This document shows positions 14,866 to 20,355 of a stretch of DNA of 20,355 nt, in pieces (position 1 is the stretch's first letter; every line of letters starts with the position of its first letter). Origin of the DNA: Aureococcus anophagefferens. Taxonomy: Eukaryota > Sar > Pelagophyceae > Pelagomonadales > Pelagomonadaceae. The stretch spans positions 777,654 through 798,008 of the forward strand of contig NW_008705574.1 of NCBI RefSeq assembly GCF_000186865.1, given 5' to 3'. Made by a program: the position numbers and the translations under genes. The notes under the pieces are model-generated. The model ran no database searches and was not told where the DNA came from. It was given only the letters and a program-made list of their open reading frames with translations.

Positions 14866-16290
14866 ATGCGCCGACCGCGAACGAACGCGTCGCGGACGGC
14901 GCTCTCGGCGCTCTCGGCGCTCTCGGCGCTCCTGCTCCTCGCGCACACAGCACACACACTCACCCCCACGTCGCTCATGCGCGCGGGCCGCTGGCGTGAC
15001 GCCCGAACGCTCCTGGAGACGGAGCCGTTTCACCGAGACAACTCCGTCGCGTCGTTGCAAAAGCTCTGCCTCGGCGAATGCCGCGTCAAGTGCCACGACG
15101 ACGCCGCGGCACTCGGCGCCTTCCGCGAGTCCCTGGACCTCGCGCCGTCGGCGGCCGCCGAGCTCGGCGCGGCGCGCTGCCTCGCGCGCCTCGGCCGCGA
15201 CGCCGAGGCCGCCGCGGGGCTGCGCCGCGCGTTGTTCCGACGCGCGCTCCCGGAAGAACAAATCGCAACAGTCACGCTCGAGGCCGCGGAGAGCGAGTGC
15301 CGCGCGGGGCGCCCGCGCGCCGCGGCGGCCTGGCTGCGCCTGAGCCGGCGCCGCGGCGCCGCGACGCCGGAGTCGCGCGCGCTCGAGGGCGTTTTGACCG
15401 GGCGGCGCGTCGGCGACGACGACTGCTTCCTCGCGCGCGCGGCCTTTGCCGGGCGCCGCGACGGCGCCTTCCTCGACCGGGTCCGCGCGAACGCGTGGTG
15501 CGTGCACGACCCCGCGTACCGCGCGCTCGACGACAAGGTCGCGCTCCACCGGCGGATTACGGAGCGCGGCGACGCGGCGCTGCGCGCGACGTGGCCCGAG
15601 GCCCGCGAGCTGCCCTGCGCCGAAGAGTTCGACGACGACGGCGGCGGCGGCGACGCCGTGACCTGGGTCGCGAAGCCGCGGCGCGGCTACGGCGGCGGCG
15701 GCGTCGTCTTCCACGGCTCCTGGGCGGAGGCGACGAGCGCGGGCCACGGCGCCCACCTCGCGCAGCGCTACGTGGCGCCCCTGCTGCTCCGCGGCCGCGC
15801 CGCGAGCCTGCGCGCCTACGTCGTCGTGCGCGGCGGCGACGCGTGGCTCGCGGCCGACGGCGTCGTGCGCTTCGCGCCGCGGGACTACGGCGACGGCCTC
15901 GACGGCGCGGTCCACGCGACGAACGCGGCGCAGAGCCTCTTGGACGGCGCGGACCTCGCAGAGGAGGACTTCGGCTGGGCCCGGGACCGCGTGCCGGGCT
16001 GGGAGTCGCGCGCGTGGCCGCGCGTCGAAGCGGCCGCAGCCGGCGTCGCGCGCCTCGCGCGGCTCGCGGGCTCTTCGCCCCTCGTGCCGGGCCTGCCGAA
16101 GATCCTCGGCCTCGACTTCGCCGTCGACGGCCGCGGGGACGCGTGGCTCCTCGAGGTCAACGCGACGCCGGGCCTCGCGCCGCGCGCCGCGACGGACGGC
16201 CGGGTCAAGGAGGCCGTCGTCGCCGCGGCCTGGGACCTGCCGCCGCGCTCCCGGGACTCGCTCCTCCGGCCGCTCGCGCTTCCGCCCTGA
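14866..16290 (+). CDS. TTL-like (tubulin-tyrosine-ligase family) ATP-grasp ligase with signal peptide
   Basis: Single exon, 474 residues. Residues 12-33 (ALSALSALSALLLLAHTAHT) form a hydrophobic signal peptide or membrane anchor. Residues 38-200 are Ala-rich paired helices resembling TPR repeats. From about 265 the TTL-type ATP-grasp fold is visible: TWVAKPRRGYGGGGVVF (ATP-binding Lys at 270), QRYVAPLLLRGRAASLRAYV, DGVVRFAPRDYGDG, HATNAAQ and LGLDFAVDGRGDAWLLEVNATPGL (Mg-binding Glu/Asn). These enzymes add amino acids such as Glu, Gly or Tyr to acceptor proteins, usually cytosolic tubulin. The signal peptide suggests a secretory-pathway or plastid location and a non-tubulin substrate, which is inference. 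The signal peptide is encoded by a 9-bp tandem repeat (14898-14931). Confidence 0.85.
   Translation: MRRPRTNASRTALSALSALSALLLLAHTAHTLTPTSLMRAGRWRDARTLLETEPFHRDNSVASLQKLCLGECRVKCHDDAAALGAFRESLDLAPSAAAELGAARCLARLGRDAEAAAGLRRALFRRALPEEQIATVTLEAAESECRAGRPRAAAAWLRLSRRRGAATPESRALEGVLTGRRVGDDDCFLARAAFAGRRDGAFLDRVRANAWCVHDPAYRALDDKVALHRRITERGDAALRATWPEARELPCAEEFDDDGGGGDAVTWVAKPRRGYGGGGVVFHGSWAEATSAGHGAHLAQRYVAPLLLRGRAASLRAYVVVRGGDAWLAADGVVRFAPRDYGDGLDGAVHATNAAQSLLDGADLAEEDFGWARDRVPGWESRAWPRVEAAAAGVARLARLAGSSPLVPGLPKILGLDFAVDGRGDAWLLEVNATPGLAPRAATDGRVKEAVVAAAWDLPPRSRDSLLRPLALPP
14898..14931. repeat. 9-bp coding microsatellite (GGCGCTCTC, 3.8 copies)
   Basis: Three perfect copies plus a partial copy encode the SALSALSALL core of the signal peptide. 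Changes of one unit stay in frame and only lengthen or shorten the hydrophobic core. Confidence 0.9.
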
Positions 16291-16304
16291 GTAAGCCCCG
16301 AGGT

Positions 16305-16330
16305 ACGTCCTGAGACGTCAAATAACGTCA
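16305..16330. promoter_or_regulatory. Three ACGTC cores at exact 10-bp spacing
   Basis: ACGTCC at 16305, ACGTCA at 16315 and ACGTCA at 16325, about 130 bp upstream of the next gene's ATG at 16458 and just after the preceding stop. On the other strand the two perfect sites read TGACGT, the core bound by many bZIP factors including aureochromes. One-helical-turn spacing places all three on the same DNA face. Confidence 0.5.
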
Positions 16331-16457
16331 CCTTTAGTGGCAAGAAATCCATATCTTGCCAACGGACAGCCCGCCGGATATATTCGTGCGACGTGTCCAC
16401 AGCTGCAGCGCTCTCCTTTCGTTAGCATTCCACCGTCCACCGCTCTCCGTTGCAACG

Positions 16458-17756
16458 ATGCTCGGCTTCCTCGCCCTGCTCGCCTCCGCCGCCGCCTACA
16501 AGCCGCACAGCCTGCTGCGCTGGCGGCGGCGCGCCCTGGCGACGCGGCTCCGCGCGACGCGGTCCCTGGCGCTGCCCCTCGAGCTCGACGACTGGGCGCC
16601 GGCGAGATACGCGTCGCCGATGGAGTTCGGCGAGGCCACCGAGCACGCGGCCCGCGCGCTGCGCGTGCCCGCGGCGCTCCGCGACGTCGCCAACCCCTAC
16701 GGCATGCACAGCCACCTGGCCATGACGCTCTTCGGCGCGGCCGCCGCGTCGGCGCGGACCTTTTTTTTCTTCCCGCGCGCGCGAGCCTCTCCTCCTCCCG
16801 CAGGCTTCGCCGCGTACCCGGCGCTGACGAGCGCGCTGACGACGCTGCCGCCGCCGAACGCGAGCGAGGGCGGCTTCTTCTTCTCGCTCATGTCCATCGT
16901 CTTCGGCACGCTCACCGCGTCGACCATCTCCGACGCCGGCGACCGCCTCAAGGCGCTCCGCGCCGCGGCCGTCGAGGAGGCGACGCTGCTCCTCACGCTC
17001 ACGAAGCGCCTCGAGGGCCTGCGCTACTGCGACGCCGACGAGGGCCTCGCGGCGCCCGAGGCCGTCTTCGCGACGTGCGCCGCCGCGGCCTGGGCGCACA
17101 CGTCGGACCTCATCGACGGCACGCGCGACGACGAGCTCGCGGCGCTGGCGTCCGGCGACGACGAGGTCGTGGCCATTCTGGAGACGCTCGTGGCGTCGCA
17201 GGCCATGTGGGACGGCGGCCGCGGGCCCTCGGCGGCTTCGCACGTCGACGCGGCCGAGCGCCTCGTCGAGGCGCGGGGCAAGCGCCTGAGCCTCGAGTCC
17301 GCGTCCATCCCGCGGCAGCAGTACGACGTGCTCCACGCCCTGTCCGCCGTGCTCGTCGTCGCCTACGCCTACCTCACGCTCGACAAGGCGCCGCCGCCGC
17401 ACGCGCTCGGCGCGTTCCTCGGCGCCGACGGCGTCCACTTCGACGGCTCCATCGGCGTCCGCGTGCTCTTCTCCTTCATCGTCGGCGCGCTCGGCGTCTT
17501 CAACCGCCTCGCGGGCGACCTCAACCGTACTGACGCGGCGTCCCGCGGTCGTCTTGTGTGAAACGAAACCGTCGCGCTTCCCGTAGGCCTCAAGGGCGAC
17601 AAGCTCGAGTCGGCGACGGTCGCGGCGACGCTGAAGAAGGTCCGCGGCGGCCTCGCGCCGGCCCTGGGCCGGAGCCACATCGCGCTCACGCCCCGGTCCA
17701 AGCGGAGCGCGCGCGGCGGCCGCGAGTCGCCGTCGCCGGTCAAGTTCTTCGGGTGA
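16458..17756 (+). CDS. DUF4239/bestrophin-like membrane protein, 3 exons
   Basis: Exons 16458-16734, 16804-17526 and 17587-17756 give 389 residues. The start at 16458 begins a signal-like segment (MLGFLALLASAAA). Likely membrane helices are FFFSLMSIVFGTLTAST, YDVLHALSAVLVVAYAYL and VRVLFSFIVGALGVFNRL. Between them the helical stretch AVEEATLLLTLTKRLEGL and the later LAGDLNR fit the DUF4239 pattern, but the match is by eye. The C-terminal tail is basic and Ser/Pro-rich (TPRSKRSARGGRESPS) and presumably soluble. Intron 1 (16735-16803, 69 nt) has a T8 and CCTCTCCTCCTCCCGCAG tract but only a GC donor. It is in frame, so an unspliced product would just carry 23 extra residues. Intron 2 (17527-17586) is GT-AG and joins LNR to LKGDKLES. 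Confidence 0.7.
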
Positions 17757-17804
17757 GCCGACGCGACGCGCGCTCGGCTCCGCGCGTTGGACGCGCGGAG
17801 CCTC

Positions 17805-17891
17805 GAGCAGCCGCACCCTCGCGCGCTCGGGAACCCCCCTTGAGCAGCCGCGCACCCTCGCGCGCTCGGGAACCCCCCTTGAGCAGCCGCG
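17805..17891. repeat. 37-39-bp tandem repeat between two convergent genes
   Basis: Units 17805-17841 and 17842-17880 contain GAGCAGCCGC, ACCCTCGCGCGCTCGGGAAC and CCCCCTT; a partial third unit starts at 17881. The second unit has a 2-bp GC insertion. It fills most of the 161-bp gap between the convergent stop codons. Confidence 0.9.
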
Positions 17892-17917
17892 TCCTGACAG
17901 CCGTTAGTCCTCGCGTG

Positions 17918-19220
17918 CTACCGACTGAGGTCGGCCAGCGTCAGGGCCGGCGGCAGGTCGGCGTCGTCGCCGAGGAGGTCGCACGCGGGCCCCCGGGGCA
18001 CGATGCCCGCGGGGTTGAGCATGCGGTGGGACGCGTAGTAGTGCTCCTTCGCGAAGTCGAGGTCCACCGTGTCCGCGAGGAGGCGCATCGCGTCCCGCGC
18101 GAAGCGGTGGAGGTTCGGGAAGTCCGCCGCGAGGCGGAAACCCGTTTTGAAGTGGATGGAGTAGATCGCGTCGTAGCGCGCGAGCGTCGTGAAGAGGCGC
18201 ACGTCCGCGAGCCTGCGCGGAAATCAAATCTTCAACCCGACCTCAATGTGCGCGTATGCGACAGTTTCGACGCAAGCTCTTCGGCTGTGCTTCGAGAACT
18301 CGACGAGAGCAATCGATTCGTCCAAAAGTCAGCCGAATCGACTTCGATTTGATCGAGAGGTTTGAAGTTTTTTCTGGACAGGGCGTTCCACTGGTTGATT
18401 TCCACACAGCCGCGAGCGTGAAGCGGTCGCCGCAGAGCCACCGCGTGCGGCTCAGAAGGCCGTCGATCTCGCGCATGCCCCGCGCGTGGGCCGCGTGCGC
18501 CGCGTCGTAGGCCTCCTGCGTCCGCGCGAAGCCGCAGCGGTAGACGCCGTCGTTGATCGCGGGGTAGACGACGGCGTTGACGGCGTCCATGGCCTCCGCG
18601 AGCGCCGCGGGCGCGAGGTCGACGTCCGGGCGGTCCGCGAAGTCGTCGAAGCGCGAGTTCAGCATGTCGGCGATGTCCGCCGACTCCGTGTTGACGATGG
18701 TCTGCGTCGCCTCGTCGAAGAGGACGGGCACCGAGAACGACGGCCGCCCGTCGCCGTGGCTCGCGCGGTAGCCGGGCGCGGCGTGCTCGTAGAGCTCGTC
18801 GACGAACGCGAAGCGGTCGTCGCCGACGAGCGGCCAGCCGCGGTAGGCGTCGAAGGGCGGCGCGAAGCGCAGGTTCTCCAACAGCGGGCCCGTGCGCGTG
18901 ACGGCGACGGCGCGTTCGAGGCCCTTGAGCTTCAACACGATGGCGCAGCGGTGCGCCCACGGGCACGCGTCGCTCAAATAGAGCCGGTAGCGGCCCGCCG
19001 CCGCCGGGTGCGCGGCGTCGCCGACGCGCGCCCGGAAGGCCATGGGCGGCCTCACCATGGCGCCCGGCGCGGCCCTGTTGGCGTAGCGCTCCGCGTCGCT
19101 GGGCGCGGCGGCCTGCTTCGGCGCCGCGAGCGGCGCGGCGCACCGCAGGAGGAGCAACGGCACGAGGCGCCGCAGCGCTGGCCGCGGCCGGGTGCCGAAG
19201 CAGGCCTCCATGCTCTCCAT
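17918..19220 (-). CDS. Glutathionyl-hydroquinone reductase (xi-class GST, ECM4/YqjG type), 2 exons
   Basis: Predicted to reduce glutathionyl-quinones using glutathione. Exon 1 is 19220-18418 and exon 2 is 18212-17918, giving 365 residues. The xi-class hallmarks are clear: YLSDACPWAHR with the catalytic Cys at 86, LKLKGLE, VPVLFDEATQTIVNTESADI, and after the splice ADVRLFTTLARYDAIYSIHFK, then HYYASHRMLNPAGIVPRGP. Residues 15-34 are hydrophobic (LRRLVPLLLLRCAAPLAA), unlike bacterial and yeast members, suggesting targeting to the ER or an organelle. The intron is introner copy 4; exact restoration of GDRFTLADVRLF needs a GC donor. A second ATG at 19211 is also possible. It is divergent from the cyclin gene with only 90 bp between start codons. 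Confidence 0.93.
18213..18409 (-). mobile_element. Introner element copy 4 (197 bp), divergent subfamily
   Basis: In gene sense the element starts CTGTGTGGAAATCAA and ends TTGATTTCCGCGCAG: inverted termini of about 15 bp with two mismatches, different from the GGGCAG ends of copies 1-3. A perfect 8-bp duplication GCTCGCGG lies at 18410-18417 and 18205-18212. The interior shares short blocks with the other family (TCGGCTGA, TTTTGGACGA, GTTCTCGAAGC). The frame is restored by a GC-AG phase-2 intron at 18213-18417 (205 nt). A GT at 18405 inside the element is an in-frame alternative that would add four residues. Confidence 0.88.
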
Positions 19221-19310
19221 GCTCTCGCGAGCCGGAGAGCCAAGGCCGCGCCGCCGACAACGTCGCGCGTCGCCGCGAGGCCCGTCCTTCGCGCCGCCCG
19301 ACGCGCGCCC

Positions 19311-20234
19311 ATGGCGAGCTTCGCGCCGCCCGGCGAGCCGACGCCGTCGATGCGCGACGGCTACAGCGCGTCGGAGGAGAAGAAGAAGCGGCGGCAGACG
19401 AGCTGGTACATCAGCGAGTGCGGCCTCGCCCTCAAGCTGCCGAAGCTGCCCGTCCTCACGGCGCAGCACTACTTCCAGAAGTTCTACCAGGCCGAGTCCT
19501 TCAAGGCCCACGACCGCTTCCACGTCGCCATGGCCTGCCTCTTCCTCGCGGCCAAGGTCGAGGAGTCGCCCGCGCGGCTCGGCAAGCTCGTCGCGACGTG
19601 CGGCGCGGTGCGCCACCCGAAGGCGCCGCCCCTGGACCAGCAGAGCGAGGCCTTCGCGGCGACGAAGCACGAGGTGCTCGTCAAGGAGCGCGCGCTCCTC
19701 TACGCGATCGGCTTCGACGTGAGTTTCGAGCTCGCGCGCGCTTTGGGAACCCGTCCGTCTCCGTAGGTGGAGGTGGAGAACCCGATGCTCCACTTCATCG
19801 AGCGCGTCAAGCAGCTCAAGGCGTGCAAGGCCCTGGACGAGGCCGACGAGCAGCAGTTCTCGCAGCTGGGGATCAACTTCATCGGCGACTCGTACCGGAC
19901 GTCGCTCTGCCTCCAGCAGGCGCCGCAGAAGATCGCGTCGGCCATGGCCTTCATCACGATCATCTACATGCGCAAGCTGCCGCCCAAGTCGGACAAGGCG
20001 CGCCTCAACCGCATGTTCGCGACGCTGTCCATCTCCGAGCGGTCGCTCAACTCGATCTGCTCGGAGATGGTCAGCCTCTACACGGAGAACGCGCGCTGCC
20101 AGACGCTCATCCGCGACCTCGCCCACATGGGCCACCTCCACCCGGAGGTCCTCCGCGAGCTCGGGCTCGCGGGCCCCGCGCCGCGCGCGAGGTCGCCCGC
20201 GCCGGGCGAGCTCAAGCGGCCCCGGCCGCCTTAG
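19311..20234 (+). CDS. Transcription-type cyclin (cyclin T/K/L-like), 2 exons
   Basis: Exon 1 is 19311-19718 and exon 2 is 19767-20234, giving 291 residues. The first cyclin box is clear: TAQHYFQKFYQAESFKAHDR, then VAMACLFLAAKVEESPARLG. It is followed by KHEVLVKERALLYAIGFD joined to VEVENPMLHFIERVKQL, the usual cyclin T/K/L pattern. The second box (FIGDSYRTSLCLQQAPQKIA, then AMAFITIIYM) is present, and a short Pro/Arg tail ends the protein. Such cyclins activate CDK9, CDK12 or CDK11-type kinases that phosphorylate RNA polymerase II or act in splicing. The intron (19719-19766, 48 nt) has a consensus GTGAGT donor and CCGTAG acceptor, the most standard one in the window. It shares a 90-bp divergent promoter with the GST gene. 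Confidence 0.92.
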
Positions 20235-20355
20235 AATCCCCGTTCTGTGTCTGGGGATGGTGTGCGTGGGGACGAAGATGGCGAAGACTGCGTGGTGCCC
20301 GCGGCCGTCCCGAGCCCCGTTCCCCGGCGTGCGCCGACGCGTTNGTTTCGCGCGG
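20235..20355. other. 3' flank of the cyclin gene
   Basis: No gene seen. It contains one ambiguous base (N at 20344), so frames at the window edge should not be trusted. Confidence 0.6.

Noticed and set aside
14424..14978. 184-codon minus-strand frame over the tRNA-Thr gene
   Set aside because: It overlaps a clear tRNA and its terminators and is low complexity; not protein coding.
18243..20141. 632-codon minus-strand frame
   Set aside because: Only its C-terminal half is the GST; the N-terminal half is antisense to the cyclin gene. The GST start is at 19220.
1..20355. CRISPR array, bacterial operon or phage system
   Set aside because: Spliceosomal introns, eukaryotic tRNAs with Pol III terminators, ER and plastid leader peptides and eukaryotic families rule out a prokaryotic reading.

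Overview
The window reads as nuclear DNA of a photosynthetic stramenopile, most likely a pelagophyte related to Aureococcus. Four things point there: very high GC with GC-rich third codon positions; tightly packed genes on both strands with short introns; a LOV protein laid out like an aureochrome, plus a protein with a signal peptide and an ASGFAP (ASAFAP-like) plastid-targeting motif; and several introns that are short DNA transposons (introners) flanked by 8-bp target-site duplications. This assignment is inferred from sequence features; no database search was done.

Layout. 1-228 (+): C-terminal fragment of a membrane protein. 339-2191 (-): PP2C phosphatase split by introner copy 1. 2508-3072 (-): small five-exon L-rhamnose mutarotase-like gene. 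3345-4016 (+): membrane-anchored protein with introner copy 2. 4148-5158 (-): sphingolipid delta-4 desaturase. 5159-6038: uncertain exons on both strands. 6039-7376 (-): aureochrome-like LOV protein. 7847-8593 (-): heme oxygenase-like tail-anchored protein. 8923-9648 (-): plastid-targeted protein. 9874-11774 (+): long disordered protein with introner copy 3. 11853-12635 (-): DUF4116 repeat protein. 13128-13224 (-): tRNA-Ala(CGC) with an insertion. 13454-14312 (+): small helical protein. 14484-14555 (-): tRNA-Thr(UGU). 14866-16290 (+): TTL-like ATP-grasp ligase with a signal peptide. 16458-17756 (+): DUF4239-like membrane protein. 17918-19220 (-): xi-class GST (glutathionyl-hydroquinone reductase) with a divergent introner, copy 4. 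19311-20234 (+): transcriptional cyclin.

The genes do not form one pathway; this is a typical compact algal neighbourhood. What links them is intron biology. Four introners sit in four unrelated genes in 20 kb. Each carries its own 3' AG, and the 5' splice site lies in the duplicated host sequence, twice as GT and twice as GC. Non-introner introns here also often need GC-AG boundaries to keep the reading frame. Other points of interest are an aureochrome-like photoreceptor whose DNA-binding basic region has lost its invariant residues, a tRNA-Ala with about 25 extra nt in its variable region, and three ACGTC cores spaced exactly 10 bp apart upstream of one gene.
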